A DNA stretch of 64,000 bases, taken from NCBI GenBank assembly GCA_963751775.1, contig CAVVVW010000028.1, positions 372,001 to 436,000 on the forward strand, in the 5' to 3' direction. The notes beneath the pieces are model-generated. The model made no database searches. It saw only the letters and a list, made by a program, of their open reading frames with translations, and was not told the DNA's origin. Origin of the DNA: CADEEN01 sp963751775. Its GTDB lineage: Bacteria; Pseudomonadota; Gammaproteobacteria; Burkholderiales; Burkholderiaceae_C. This document shows positions 10,320 to 19,152 of the stretch, one piece after another. The first letter of the stretch is position 1. Each line of letters opens with the position of its first letter. A program made the position numbers and the translations under genes.

Positions 10320-10887
10320 CTAGCGGTCGTCCATCGTCGACTCGGGTCGCTCGAGCACGCTGTAGCCGCGCCGCCAGTGAATGCGCGCCACCCACAGCGA
10401 ACGCAGCGACATGGCCACGAAGCCGAACAGCACGACGCTGTAGACGATGTTCATCGGCAGGTCGATGATGGTCATCTGGTAGCTGCCCATCTTCTGCATC
10501 ATCTGCACCGTGAATACGCACATCGAGGCGAGGAATGCGATGCGCAGCACGATCGACCGCATCGCCAGCACGCGCGCAGGCAGGTGCCGGCAAGGTAGCG
10601 GTAGAGCAGATCGACCTGGATGTGGTTGTTCTTGGCCACCCCGATCGACGCGCCGACGAAGACCACGCCGATCAGCAGGTAGCGCGCGATCTCCTCGGTC
10701 CAGGAGGCCGAGTCGTTCAGCGCGTAGCGGGTGAAGAACTGATAGAAGACCGTCGCCGCCCAGGGCCCAGAACAGCGCCAGGGCGAGCCCAGGCCTCGGG
10801 CGGCGTGTGCGACAAGTCCACGGCCTCGTCGGTGGCGTGGAACTCGCCGTCATCGCCCATCACCTGGGGCAGGGCATCGATGTCCAT
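10320..10887 (-). CDS. dctQ: TRAP transporter small permease (DctQ family); frameshifted
   Basis: This is the small four-helix membrane subunit that bridges the periplasmic binding protein and DctM. Recognisable pieces are WTEEIARYLLIGVVFVGASIGVAKNNHIQVDLL (split by frame) and the C-terminal membrane half ending near SLWVARIHWRRG. The ATG at 10887 gives MDIDALPQVMGDDGEF as N-terminus. Frame changes are near 10800, 10770 and 10585. It lies ten bases after the dctP stop, typical of a dctPQM operon. Length, about 188 residues, is normal for the family. Confidence 0.83.
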
Positions 10888-10897
10888 CGCGGACGGC

Positions 10898-11869
10898 CTA
10901 CTTGATGGCGACGATGCGGTCGTAGTCCTTCTTGTCGAAGCCCATCGACTCGACGCTCTTGGTCTTCAGCACCGCGTCGACGAAGCTCTGCCGGTTGACC
11001 TGGTGCACGGCGATGCCCTTCTTCTTGAACTCGTCGACCAGTTCGCTCTCGCGCTGCTTGATCTGCGCGCTGGCGCGCGCCGCGGCTTCGAGCGCGACCT
11101 CGGAGAAGATCTTCTTCTCGGCGTCGGTGAGCTTGTTCCAGACATGCGGCGCGACCTGCGTGGTCAGGCCGTCGACGATGTGGCCGGTCATCATGATGTG
11201 CTTCTGCACCTCGTAGAACTTCTTCGCCTCGATGGTCGTCAGCGGGTTCTCCTGCGCATCGACGGTGCCGTTCTGCAGCGCCAGGTAGACCTCGGCAAAG
11301 GCGATCGGCGTGGCGTTGGCGCCGCAGGACTCGGGCGTGGCGCGGTAGGCCGGCACGTCGGGCACGCGGATCTTCAGGCCCTTCATGCCGGCGCAGTCGG
11401 TGAACGGCTTGTTGCTGGTGGTCTGGCGCGCGCCGTAGTAGGTGTAGGCCAGGATCTGGATGCCGGTCTTCTCGCGGAAGCCGTCGATCATTTCCTTGAA
11501 CACCGCGCTCTTGCTGTAGGCCAGCAGGTGCTCGCCGTCACGGAAGATGAACGGGTAGTAGGCGATGCCCAGCCGCGGATAGCTGCGCGCGGCGAAGCTC
11601 GGGCCGCTGATGATCATGTCGACCGTGCCGAGCAGCATGCCCTGGTTGATGTCGGTCTCCTTGCCCAGCGAGCTGGCGGGAAAGACCTGGATCTCGAACT
11701 TGCCGTTGGTGCGCTTCTTGATCTCCTCGGCCGCCCATACCGACTGCGTGTGGTACGGCTCGCTGGTCTCGTAGACATGGGCCCACTTCAGCTTGGTCTG
11801 CGCGGCCACGGGCATCACGATCGCCACCACAGCAGCGGCCAGCAGGGTCTTCAACAACGTGCGCTTCAT
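10898..11869 (-). CDS. dctP: TRAP transporter substrate-binding protein (DctP family)
   Basis: This intact 323-residue periplasmic receptor has a signal peptide (residues 1-23, ending PVAAQ) and the DctP fold: KLKWAHVYETSEPYH, GTVDMIISGPSF, and the carboxylate-binding arginine in LKIRVPDVP. The sequence around NGTVDAQENPL closes the second lobe. DctP proteins deliver organic or sugar acids to DctQM. In this operon the partners are a sugar-acid dehydratase, an SDR and UxaA, so a hexuronate, aldarate or aldonate is the likely cargo. It is the first structural gene after the GntR regulator on the same strand. Confidence 0.93.
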   Translation of the reverse strand: MKRTLLKTLLAAAVVAIVMPVAAQTKLKWAHVYETSEPYHTQSVWAAEEIKKRTNGKFEIQVFPASSLGKETDINQGMLLGTVDMIISGPSFAARSYPRLGIAYYPFIFRDGEHLLAYSKSAVFKEMIDGFREKTGIQILAYTYYGARQTTSNKPFTDCAGMKGLKIRVPDVPAYRATPESCGANATPIAFAEVYLALQNGTVDAQENPLTTIEAKKFYEVQKHIMMTGHIVDGLTTQVAPHVWNKLTDAEKKIFSEVALEAAARASAQIKQRESELVDEFKKKGIAVHQVNRQSFVDAVLKTKSVESMGFDKKDYDRIVAIK

Positions 11870-11929
11870 CTCTCGTCTCCTGTCGTCAGTGAAAAAGGTT
11901 TGAGTCCGTCTTACGTCCGCCCACCCGAT

Positions 11930-11952
11930 TGGGCTGAGCCTGTCGAAACCCC
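11930..11952. repeat. Single copy of a dispersed GGCTGAGCCTGTCGAA element
   Basis: The bases GGGCTGAGCCTGTCGAA here match a short sequence that I know as dispersed through intergenic DNA of many Burkholderiales and other Proteobacteria, often reported as TTCGACAGGCTCAGCCC on the opposite strand. It lies between dctP and the 3' end of the GntR gene. Only one copy was noticed in this window. Function unknown. Confidence 0.5.
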
Positions 11953-11968
11953 ACCGCGACCGACGCGG

Positions 11969-12689
11969 TCATGCGGCCTTCCTCGGCGGCGTCGCGTCGA
12001 TCCAGGCCGCGGCAAAGCGGTCATGCGAATTGCCCAGGTGCAGGCGCATCGCCGCACGCGCCGCAGCCACGTCGCCGGCGACGACCGCACGCAAGACTGC
12101 GCGGTGTTCGGTCACCGCCTGGCGCCAGCTGCGCGGGTTCTCGAAGTGCCGGCCCAGCTGCTCGAACAGCGGGTTGTTGCGTTCGTCGAACAGCTCGGTC
12201 ACCACGCGCACCAGCGCGGCGTTGGCGCTGGCTTCGGCCAATGCGACGTGAAAGTCGCGGTCGCCGCGGATCGGCAGCACACCACGCGCGATGTCGTCTT
12301 CCATCCGCTTGATCGAAGCGCGCAGCCGCTTGCTCACGGCGGCTGACTTTTGCCGCGCCGCCAGCGCCGCCAGCTCGGACTTCGATCAGCTGGCGCGCGC
12401 GGATGATGTCGAACGGTCCGAGCGCGGCGGCGAATTCGCGCGCCTGCGCGACGGGTGCCAAGGCGGTGACGTAGATGCCCGAGCCCATGCGCACCTCGAC
12501 CAGGCCCTCGACCTCGAGCGCGATCAGGGCCTCGCGCACCGATGGCCGCGATACGCCGAGCTGGGTCGCCAAGTCACGCTCGGGCGGCAAGCGCGAGCCA
12601 AGCGCGAACTCACCGCCTTCGATCAGCGCCCGCAGCTGGTCCGCGATCTGGCGGTAGAGTCGGCGCGGCTCGATGATGTGCAGCGGCAT
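11969..12689 (-). CDS. FadR-type GntR transcriptional regulator; one frameshift
   Basis: An N-terminal winged-helix DNA-binding domain (LYRQIADQLRALIEGG, GSRLPPERDLATQLGVSRPSVREALIALE, VRMGSGIYV) is followed by an all-helical FCD ligand domain with FHVALAEASANAALV and HLGNSHDRF, whose Asp/His residues usually bind a metal and an acid effector. A single frame change near 12365 separates the two halves. It precedes dctPQM on the same strand, so it probably controls the sugar-acid operon and itself. A palindrome of the FadR/LldR operator type lies just upstream of its start, supporting autoregulation. Effector unknown; a sugar acid or 2-keto-3-deoxy acid is likely. Confidence 0.88.
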
Positions 12690-12706
12690 GGCGTCCCGGT
12701 TTGGCC

Positions 12707-12728
12707 AACTGGCCTGACCAATTTGGTC
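12707..12728. promoter_or_regulatory. Predicted GntR operator (two overlapping palindromes)
   Basis: AACTGGCCTGACCAATT (12707-12723) is a near-perfect inverted repeat of the FadR/PdhR/LldR operator style (TGGTC-N-GACCA), with two mismatched positions. The sequence GACCAATTTGGTC (12716-12728) is a perfect 6-1-6 palindrome overlapping it. Both lie 18 to 39 bases upstream of the GntR start codon, where a repressor could block transcription. Confidence 0.65.
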
Positions 12729-12833
12729 CCGCAGTGTGCGGCATCGACCGCGCCGGTGAGACCGTGGTTTACCCGCGGCCCGCGGCCCGGTTCGCTGCCG
12801 CGCGCCGGCAATCAAGGCCGCCACTGCCCCGCA

Positions 12834-13775
12834 CTAGAGGCCTGCCGCCGCCAATTCAGCCCGCGTCGGCAGGCCCTCGGTGTCGCCGCGCACCTGCACC
12901 GCACGGGCACCGATCCAGGCGCCGCGACGCACCGCGTCGGGCAAGGCCCGGCCTTCGAGCAGCGCGCTGACCACGCCGACCGCAAAGCCGTCGCCCGCGC
13001 CGACGGTGTCGACCACCTGGGCCACCGGAAATGCGGGCACGAAGCCGCTGCCCTGCTCGCCGCTGTAGTACGCGCCCTCGGCGCCGAGCTTGACCACCAC
13101 CTGTTTCGCGCCGCGCTGGCGGTAGTAAGCGGCAATCGCCTCGGGATCGGTGCTGCCGACGAGCAATTCGCCCTCGGCCTGGCCGGGCAGCACCCAGTCG
13201 CAGCCCTCGGCCAATGCGTTCAGCGTGTGGCGCATGACCTCGCGCGAAGGCCACAGCGCGGGGCGCAGGTTGGGGTCGAACGAGACCGTGCGGCCATGGC
13301 GGCGCGCCAGCATGATCGCGCGCCGCGTCGCGGCCAGGGTGCGTTGCCGACAGCGCCGGGAACACACCGCTGACATGCAGGTGGCGGCTGCCGCTGATCC
13401 AGGCTTCGTCGATCTCGTCCGCGCCGAGGCAACTCGCGGCCGAACCTTTGCGGTGGTATTCGATCGGCGGGTCGGAGCCGTCGTCGACGCGGCCCTTGAA
13501 CATGAAGCCGGTGCGCTGCTCGGGCGTCGCAGACCACCCGCGAACAATCGACACCCTCGCCGCCGATGGCCGCGAGCAGATAGCGCGCCATCGAGTCGGT
13601 ACCCGAGCCGGCTTTGCCAGCCGACCGCCAGCCCCAGCCGCGCCAGGCCGATCGCGACATTGGTCTCGGCGCCGGCCGTGCGCTTGGAAAAGTGCCGCAC
13701 CTGCTCGAGCGGCCCGGGCTCCTCGGCGACGAACATCAGCATCGCCTCGCCGAGGGTCACGACGTCCAGCGGCAT
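12834..13775 (-). CDS. kdgK: 2-keto-3-deoxygluconate kinase-like PfkB sugar kinase; frameshifted
   Basis: A PfkB-family kinase that probably phosphorylates 2-keto-3-deoxygluconate, the common product of ManD and UxaA in this region. Conserved parts: the opening DVVTLGEAMLMFVAEEPG, GAETNVAIGLARLG, SFDPNLRPALWPS, and the catalytic DTVGAGDGFAVGV with its base aspartate. Three frame changes (near 13607, 13535 and 13345) interrupt the middle; read across them, the segments DSMARYLLAAIGGEGVDCSR, then TGFMFKGRVDDGSDPPIEYHR and HLHVSGVFPALS appear in the expected order. Ten bases separate it from the SDR gene upstream, so the two form an operon. Ribokinase-type alternatives are less likely given the sugar-acid context. 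Confidence 0.85.
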   Translation of the reverse strand: MPLDVVTLGEAMLMFVAEEPGPLEQVRHFSKRTAGAETNVAIGLARLGLAVGWQSRLGYRLDGALSARGHRRRGCRLFAGGLRRPSSAPASCSRAASTTAPTRRSNTTAKVRPRVASARTRSTKPGSAAAATCMSAVCSRRCRQRTLAATRRAIMLARRHGRTVSFDPNLRPALWPSREVMRHTLNALAEGCDWVLPGQAEGELLVGSTDPEAIAAYYRQRGAKQVVVKLGAEGAYYSGEQGSGFVPAFPVAQVVDTVGAGDGFAVGVVSALLEGRALPDAVRRGAWIGARAVQVRGDTEGLPTRAELAAAGL

Positions 13776-13784
13776 GTCGGCTCC

Positions 13785-14555
13785 TCAGCCGCGGCCCACG
13801 AACGGCATCGCGTTGGCCATCACGGTGACGTTGAGGATGTTCGAATCCAGCGGCAGCCGGGCCATGGTCATGAAGGTGCTGACCACGCTTTCCATCGGCA
13901 TGCGCGGCTCGGGCTTGATGCTGCCGTCGGCCTGCGGCACGCCGGCCACCATGCGCGCGGTCATGTCCGAAGCCACGTTGCCGATGTCGATCTGGCCGAC
14001 CGCGATGCCGTACTTGCGGCCGTCGAGCGACGCCGTCTTGGTGATGCCGGTCACCGCGTGCTTGGTCGCGGTGTAGGCCACCGAGTTCGGCCGCGGCGCA
14101 TGGGCCGAGATCGAGCCGTTGTTGATGATGCGCCCGCCCTGCGGCGTCTGCGCCTTCATCACGCGGAAGGCCTGCTGCGTGCACAGGAAGGTGCCGGTGA
14201 GGTTGGCCGCGACGACGGCCTGCCACTGCTCGAACGGCAGGTCTTCGAACAGCGTGCTGGCCGATGACAGGCCGGCGTTGTTGAACAGCAGGTCGAGCCG
14301 CCCGAAGCGGGCCTTGACGGTGTCGAACAGCGCGGCCACCGCGGCCGGGTCGCCGACATCGGTGGGCACGGCGATCGCACGCTCGCGCCCGCTGGCGCAA
14401 CCGGCGATCGACGCTTCGAGCGTGTCGCGGCGCCGGCCGACGAAGGCCACGCGCCAGCCGTCGGCGATCAGCGCCTGGGCGCAGCCGCGGCCGATGCCGC
14501 TGCCGGCCCCGGTAATGATGGCGACGCGGTTGTGAGGGGTGGTGGATTCGGTCAT
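13785..14555 (-). CDS. SDR family oxidoreductase
   Basis: This intact 256-residue short-chain dehydrogenase has TGAGSGIGRG for nucleotide binding, NNAG near residue 90, and the active-site serine and YTATKHA motif. The GRRRD after strand two suggests an NADP preference. It is followed at ten bases by kdgK, so it may act on a keto sugar acid feeding that kinase. The start ATG at 14555 is divergent from the hydroxyacid dehydrogenase gene, with about 70 bases for both promoters. No specific substrate can be stated. Confidence 0.87.
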   Translation of the reverse strand: MTESTTPHNRVAIITGAGSGIGRGCAQALIADGWRVAFVGRRRDTLEASIAGCASGRERAIAVPTDVGDPAAVAALFDTVKARFGRLDLLFNNAGLSSASTLFEDLPFEQWQAVVAANLTGTFLCTQQAFRVMKAQTPQGGRIINNGSISAHAPRPNSVAYTATKHAVTGITKTASLDGRKYGIAVGQIDIGNVASDMTARMVAGVPQADGSIKPEPRMPMESVVSTFMTMARLPLDSNILNVTVMANAMPFVGRG

Positions 14556-14625
14556 GGCGCTGGGGCTTCGCTGGTCGGGGTGCGCTATCGTACGGTCATC
14601 ACACAACATTGCGCGAAAGACCATC

Positions 14626-15576
14626 GTGGCCTCTCTCCCCGACCTGCTGACCGTGGCGCGCCTGGCGCCGTTCCTGATGCAGCCGCTGCAAGGCGCGTTC
14701 ACGGTGCACGACCGCCTGCACGAGCTGGACGCGGCGGCGTTCGAGCGCGTCGCGCCGCGCATCCGTGCGATCTGCGGCAGCGGCGAATCCAAGGTCAGTG
14801 CCGAGCTGATGGCCCGGCTGCCCAAGCTCGAGATCGTTTCCATCATGGGCGTGGGCTACGACGGCGTCGACGTGGCCGCGGCCAAGGCGCGCGGCGTGAT
14901 GGTGGCGCACACGCCCGACGTGCTCAACGACGACGTGGCCGATCTGGCGCTGGCGCTGATGCTCAACGTCGCGCGCCGCATCCCGCAGGCCGACCAGTAC
15001 GTGCGCCAGGGCCAGTGGCCGACCGGGCCGATGCCGCTGGCACGCAAGATGTCGGGCTCGCGGCTCGGGCTGGTCGGCATGGGCCGCATCGGCCAGGCCA
15101 TCGCCGATCGCGCCAAGGCCTTCGGCATGTCCATTGCCTACACCGCGCGCAATGCCCGGCCGAACCTGCCCTATGCCTTTCATGCCACGCCGCGCGCGCT
15201 GGCCGCGGCGTCGGACTTCCTGGTCGTCATCACCCCCGGCGGCGCCGCGACCCGAAAGCTGATCGACGCCGAGGTGCTGCGCGCGCTCGGCCCCGCGGGC
15301 TATCTGGTCAACGTGGCGCGCGGCTCGGTGGTCGACGAGGCCGCACTGATCGTCGCATTGCAGCAGGGCACCATCGCCGGCGCGGCGCTCGATGTGTTCG
15401 AGAACGAGCCCAACGTGCCCGAGGCCCTGCGCGCGCTGTCCAACGTGGTGCTGGTGCCGCACATCGGCAGCGCCACGGTGCAGACACGCCATGCCATGGC
15501 CGCGCGCGCCTTCGACAACCTGCAGGCCCATTTCGCTGGCAAGCCGTTGCCCAGCGCGGTGCCCGAGTGCCAATAG
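14626..15576 (+). CDS. D-2-hydroxyacid dehydrogenase (glyoxylate/hydroxypyruvate reductase type)
   Basis: This 316-residue NAD(P)-dependent dehydrogenase has the family signature in order: substrate-loop MGVGYDGVD, nucleotide motif GLVGMGRIGQA, catalytic Arg in VNVARGS, Glu in DVFENEPNVPE, and His in VPHIGSAT. Enzymes of this type reduce glyoxylate, hydroxypyruvate or 2-keto-gluconate. The GTG at 14626 is chosen because the family begins near SLPDLLTVARLAPF; the frame is open further upstream. The following gene is gluconokinase, which makes 2-ketogluconate reduction an attractive but unproven role: 2-ketogluconate to gluconate to 6-phosphogluconate. Confidence 0.85.
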   Translation: MASLPDLLTVARLAPFLMQPLQGAFTVHDRLHELDAAAFERVAPRIRAICGSGESKVSAELMARLPKLEIVSIMGVGYDGVDVAAAKARGVMVAHTPDVLNDDVADLALALMLNVARRIPQADQYVRQGQWPTGPMPLARKMSGSRLGLVGMGRIGQAIADRAKAFGMSIAYTARNARPNLPYAFHATPRALAAASDFLVVITPGGAATRKLIDAEVLRALGPAGYLVNVARGSVVDEAALIVALQQGTIAGAALDVFENEPNVPEALRALSNVVLVPHIGSATVQTRHAMAARAFDNLQAHFAGKPLPSAVPECQ

Positions 15577-15630
15577 TGCCAACGCAGTGGCCAGCGTGGC
15601 GGTGGCCAGACGGTTGCTGCGCCCGGTGCC

Positions 15631-16152
15631 ATGAGTGCGGCGGCGCCCCAGACCATCGTCGTGATGGGCGTGTGCGGTTGCGGCAAGAGCGCGCTGGGCG
15701 AGCGCCTGGCGCGCGCGCTGGGGGCGAACTTCATCGAAGGCGACGCCTTTCACCCGCCGCAAAACGTCGAGCGCATGGCCGCGGGCATCGCCCTCACCGA
15801 CGACGACCGGCAGGGTTGGCTCGAAGCACTGGCTGCCGAGTTGGCCCGGCAACGCGCCGCGGGGCACAGCACCGTGCTCGCCTGCTCGTCGCTGAAACGC
15901 CGCTACCGCGATGTGCTCCGCAAAGGCGCCCCGGCCGCGCGCTGGGTGCACCTGGCCGGCAGTCGCGCCCTCTTCGCCTCGCGCCTGGCCACGCGCCAGG
16001 GCCATTACATGCCGGCCTCGCTGCTCGACAGCCAGCTCGCCACGCTCGAAGCGCCGGGCCCCGACGAGCACGCCATCACGCTCGATGCCGGCGCCGCGCC
16101 CGACACGCTGCTGCAATCCGCTTTGGCCCAACTGAAAGCCACCGCCCCATGA
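15631..16152 (+). CDS. gntK: Gluconokinase (GntK/IdnK family)
   Basis: This 173-residue kinase transfers phosphate from ATP to D-gluconate, giving 6-phosphogluconate. The P-loop GVCGCGKS is at residues 13-20, followed by the family-specific FIEGDAFHPPQNVERMAAGIALTDDDR segment (written here as a landmark in two parts: FIEGDAFHP and ALTDDDRQGW), the CSSLKRRYRDVLR lid region, and GHYMPASLLDSQLATLE. It overlaps the next gene, a cupin, by ATGA, so the two are translationally coupled. It sits 54 bases after the hydroxyacid dehydrogenase gene. Confidence 0.93.
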   Translation: MSAAAPQTIVVMGVCGCGKSALGERLARALGANFIEGDAFHPPQNVERMAAGIALTDDDRQGWLEALAAELARQRAAGHSTVLACSSLKRRYRDVLRKGAPAARWVHLAGSRALFASRLATRQGHYMPASLLDSQLATLEAPGPDEHAITLDAGAAPDTLLQSALAQLKATAP

Positions 16153-16547
16153 ACGACAGCCACATCCCGCACTTCACCCAGGTCATCCTGGAGACCGGCC
16201 CCGACGGCCGCGCCCGCTGGAGTGAGCAACCGATTGCACTCAGCGAAGGCAAGCCGGCGAGCCGCCTGTCGCCGCTGATGCCCAGCGGCGGCCTGCAACT
16301 GCGCGAGAGCCCGGTCGGATTTCGCAGCCAGTTCCACTGCACCGAGACGCCGCAGTGGGTCTTCATCCTGAAAGGCGCGATGGAGATCAGCCTGCAGGAC
16401 GGCAGCAGCCGCGTGTTCCGGCCGGGCGAGCATTTCTATTCGGCCGACAAGCTGCCGGAAGGAGCGAGCTTCGATGCCACGGTGCACGGCCATTGGAGCC
16501 GGCAGTTGGGCGACGAGCCGTTGGTGACCTTGTTCGTGCGCGGCTGA
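16149..16547 (+). CDS. Cupin-domain protein
   Basis: This small 132-residue protein has a single cupin barrel: FRSQFHCTETPQWVFILKGAMEI is the first cupin motif with its His/Glu metal positions only partly kept, and FRPGEHFYSAD is part of the second. Its start codon overlaps the gluconokinase stop. Cupins of this size bind small ligands or act as isomerases or sensors; in this setting a sugar-acid ligand is plausible. Nothing in the sequence identifies a reaction. Confidence 0.75.
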   Translation: MNDSHIPHFTQVILETGPDGRARWSEQPIALSEGKPASRLSPLMPSGGLQLRESPVGFRSQFHCTETPQWVFILKGAMEISLQDGSSRVFRPGEHFYSADKLPEGASFDATVHGHWSRQLGDEPLVTLFVRG

Positions 16548-16618
16548 GAGGCTACGCTGGCCTGGCACATCGACGTGTCGCACTTGCCACCGCCCGGGCC
16601 GTAAGTGGCCCTCGAATC

Positions 16619-17101
16619 ATGAACCAGCGCGAACGCCTGTGTGCCACCCTCGAGGGCGACTTCGTCGTCTTCCTCATCGGCATGCGCATCAACAGCCTGT
16701 GGAAGGTGCATCACTGGCTGCCCGCCGTGCGGGCCATGCCGCGCATGCTGGCCGAGCTTCGGGCGCGGCCCGAACTCGGCCTGCTGGGCGCCGAGATGTG
16801 GACCGCCCGCACGACGATCATGCTGCAGTACTGGCGCTCGCTCGATCAACTGCTGGCCTATGCCACCGACAAGCAGGCCAACCACCTGCCGGCCTGGAAG
16901 GCGTTCAATCAAACCGTCGCCGCCAGCGGTGATGTCGGCGTCTGGCACGAGACCTATCTGGTCTCGCCGGGCCGCTACGAGAATATCTATGTCAACATGC
17001 CCGCATTCGGGTTGGGCAAGGTGGGTTCGTTGGTCGCGGCTTCCGGCAGCTTGCATTCGGCATCGGGCCGCGTCGCAGCCGGTGGCGGCCCAGCGCCTTG
17101 A
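16619..17101 (+). CDS. DUF4188 family protein
   Basis: This 160-residue soluble protein has GDFVVFLIGMRINSLWKVHHW near the start, then a Trp- and Tyr-rich core with MLQYWRSLDQLLAYATDK and HETYLVSPGRYENIYVNMP. These blocks match the DUF4188 group, whose members have a ferredoxin-like fold related to small haem-binding monooxygenases. Function is unknown. The ATG at 16619 is favoured because family members begin just before GDFVVFLIG. Confidence 0.78.
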   Translation: MNQRERLCATLEGDFVVFLIGMRINSLWKVHHWLPAVRAMPRMLAELRARPELGLLGAEMWTARTTIMLQYWRSLDQLLAYATDKQANHLPAWKAFNQTVAASGDVGVWHETYLVSPGRYENIYVNMPAFGLGKVGSLVAASGSLHSASGRVAAGGGPAP

Positions 17102-17152
17102 GCCGCTGCGCCAGATCCGTCAACCGCCAGGCACCACAGCGAGGTAACTCCA

Positions 17153-17605
17153 TTGTCCGCATACGCCGTCAAGCACATGGCCCACGACCACGGGCCGCTC
17201 GCCACCACGATGAAGGACGTGCGACGCGCGCCGTTCTCCTTCACCTCCAACGAACCCGAGGCCTCCGAAGCGGCACTGGGCAACGACATCTACGTCATCG
17301 AGGTGCGCACGGAAGCCAAGGGCGCGCGCTCGTTCTGGCTCGGCTACAAGTACCGCGCCTACGAGAAGTACCCGCCGGCCGGCAACGGGCTGTGGCGCGA
17401 GCGCTTCAAGTTCAAGAACGCGGGCCGGGCCGGTGAGCGCGGCGAAGGCTTCTACTTCGACGTGCCGATCGCGATCACCGACCCGCTGGTCAGCGCCTGG
17501 CTGCGCGACAAGCCGCCGGGCATGGCCCTGATGCCCGACGAGTTCATCGCCGGCGTCGAGGCCCTGGCCAGCGACCCGGGCAACGGCGCCAAGCGATTCG
17601 CCTGA
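17153..17605 (+). CDS. Uncharacterised protein
   Basis: This 150-residue soluble protein has no family that I recognise. The coding frame is supported by clear codon bias and a good GAGG site seven bases before a TTG start; an ATG lies eight codons downstream. Landmarks are NDIYVIEVRTEAKGARSFW, GYKYRAYEKYPPAGNGLW and a conserved-looking FYFDVPIAITDPLVSAW. No membrane segment or signal is seen. It stands alone between a DUF4188 gene and a convergent aminotransferase gene. Confidence 0.65.
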   Translation: MSAYAVKHMAHDHGPLATTMKDVRRAPFSFTSNEPEASEAALGNDIYVIEVRTEAKGARSFWLGYKYRAYEKYPPAGNGLWRERFKFKNAGRAGERGEGFYFDVPIAITDPLVSAWLRDKPPGMALMPDEFIAGVEALASDPGNGAKRFA

Positions 17606-17620
17606 GCAGCACGCGGCAAC

Positions 17621-18520
17621 TCACGTGGGCGGGTAGTTCACCGCCTCGACGTAACGCGGCTCGTCGTGCAGCGCCCAGTACGCCGCCTGCAGGCGGGCGC
17701 TGACCGGGCCGAACTCGCCCGGCGCGCGGCCACCGACCGCCACGCCGTCGATCGACGCCACCGGGATCACGCCGCCGCCGGTGCTGGTGAGGAACACCTC
17801 GTCGGCCGCACGCAGCTCGGCCACTGAAAGGTCGCGCTGTTCGACGGCCAGCCCGGCGGCCTGCGCGAGCTCGATCGCGGTGCGCCGCGACACGCCTTCG
17901 AGCACGCCGGCGGCCGGCGTGACGACGCGCCCGCCTCTGACCGCAAAGACATTGAACCCCGGCCCCTCGGTGACGTGGCCGGCGCCGTCGGTCAGCACCA
18001 CCGTCTCGCCGCCACGCTCGTAGGCCTCGAACAGACCGAGCACGAAGTCGAGCCAGTGGTAGTTCTTCACCCGCGGATCGACGCTGGCCGGCGGAATGCG
18101 CCGCGGCGTGCCGACCACGACGTCGATGCCGCGGCGCTGCCGGGCCGGGTCGGCGATCCAGACGAAGGGGATGGCAAAGGCCATGAAGCGGTTCGTGCAC
18201 GTGCGTGGGTCGCGCGAGCCCGGCGCCGGCCGGCCGCGCGTGCACAGCACTTCGACATAGGCCTCGCGCAGGCCGGCACGGCGCACGCATTCGTGCATCA
18301 CCTCGCGCATGCGCTGGCGTGTCAGGCCCGGGTCCAGACGCAGGGCGGCCAGGCTGGCTTCGAAACGGTCGAGGTGGTCGTCGAGACGGAAGAAGCGGCC
18401 CTGCCAGACATGGGCCACGTCGTAAGTCGCATCACCATGCAGGAACCCCCAGTCGAAGATCGAGATCTTCGCGTCCTCGGGGGCGACGAACTCGCCGTCG
18501 ACGTATGCGCAACCTTGCAT
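17621..18520 (-). CDS. Class IV aminotransferase (branched-chain / D-amino acid type)
   Basis: This 299-residue PLP enzyme has fold-type IV features: the opening AYVDGEFVAPEDAKISIFDWG, FLHGDATYDV, the Schiff-base lysine in PRVKNYHWLDF, VTEGPGFNVFAV, and the phosphate-binding TSTGGGVIPV. Such enzymes move amino groups between branched-chain or D-amino acids and keto acids. The ATG at 18520 matches the family start. It is transcribed toward the uncharacterised gene and divergent from the PH-domain gene, with no operon partner. The exact substrate, and L- or D-specificity, cannot be decided from these motifs. Confidence 0.87.
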   Translation of the reverse strand: MQGCAYVDGEFVAPEDAKISIFDWGFLHGDATYDVAHVWQGRFFRLDDHLDRFEASLAALRLDPGLTRQRMREVMHECVRRAGLREAYVEVLCTRGRPAPGSRDPRTCTNRFMAFAIPFVWIADPARQRRGIDVVVGTPRRIPPASVDPRVKNYHWLDFVLGLFEAYERGGETVVLTDGAGHVTEGPGFNVFAVRGGRVVTPAAGVLEGVSRRTAIELAQAAGLAVEQRDLSVAELRAADEVFLTSTGGGVIPVASIDGVAVGGRAPGEFGPVSARLQAAYWALHDEPRYVEAVNYPPT

Positions 18521-18627
18521 GGCACGAACCTCCTCGGATGGCGATGGTATGCCCCACGCAAGGGCGACGGACCGCAACGTGACCCCGTGGTACAACACCG
18601 CGGCGGCAACACAGGCGGGCCCAGCCA

Positions 18628-19146
18628 ATGAGCGACGATTCCAAACCGTGTCCGGTGTGCGGCGAAAGCATCAAGGCGGTGGCGATCAAGTGCCGCTTCT
18701 GCAATACCGACCTGACGGCCTACGCGGCCGCGCAGGAGTCGGCGACCGAGAAGCCCCTGTTCACCGGCCGGCCGGCCGTCATCGTCAGTGCCTGGCAATG
18801 GCTGGCCGTCGTCTTCACGCTCGGCATCGCCGGCCTGGTCTACTGGGTCCGCAGCCTGGCGACGAACTACGAGATCACGACGCAGCGCGTCAGGGTCGAG
18901 CGCGGCCTGCTGTCGAAGGTGAAGGAAAACGTCGAGCTGTTTCGCATCGACCACTTCGATCTGCACAAGCCGCTGGGCATGCGGCTCGTGGGCCATTGCC
19001 TGCTGCACCTGCGTTCGTCGGATACGAACTTCCCGTCGCTGATGATCATGGGCATTCCGAATCTCGAGTCGCTGGCCGACACGCTGCGTGAGTGCTCCTT
19101 GCGCGAACGAACACGCAGAAAGGTGACCACCTTCGTCCAGGCTTGA
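18628..19146 (+). CDS. Zinc-ribbon and bacterial PH domain membrane protein
   Basis: This 172-residue protein begins with a zinc ribbon using Cys8, Cys11, Cys22 and Cys25, continues with one or two membrane segments around AWQWLAVVFTLGIAGLVYW, and ends in a bacterial PH-like domain containing YEITTQRVRVERGLLSK and a LESLADTLRE tail. Proteins of this layout sit in the inner membrane with the PH domain in the cytoplasm; their function is not known. The spacing to the divergent aminotransferase gene is about 107 bases. Confidence 0.8.
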   Translation: MSDDSKPCPVCGESIKAVAIKCRFCNTDLTAYAAAQESATEKPLFTGRPAVIVSAWQWLAVVFTLGIAGLVYWVRSLATNYEITTQRVRVERGLLSKVKENVELFRIDHFDLHKPLGMRLVGHCLLHLRSSDTNFPSLMIMGIPNLESLADTLRECSLRERTRRKVTTFVQA

Positions 19147-19152
19147 CGCCCG

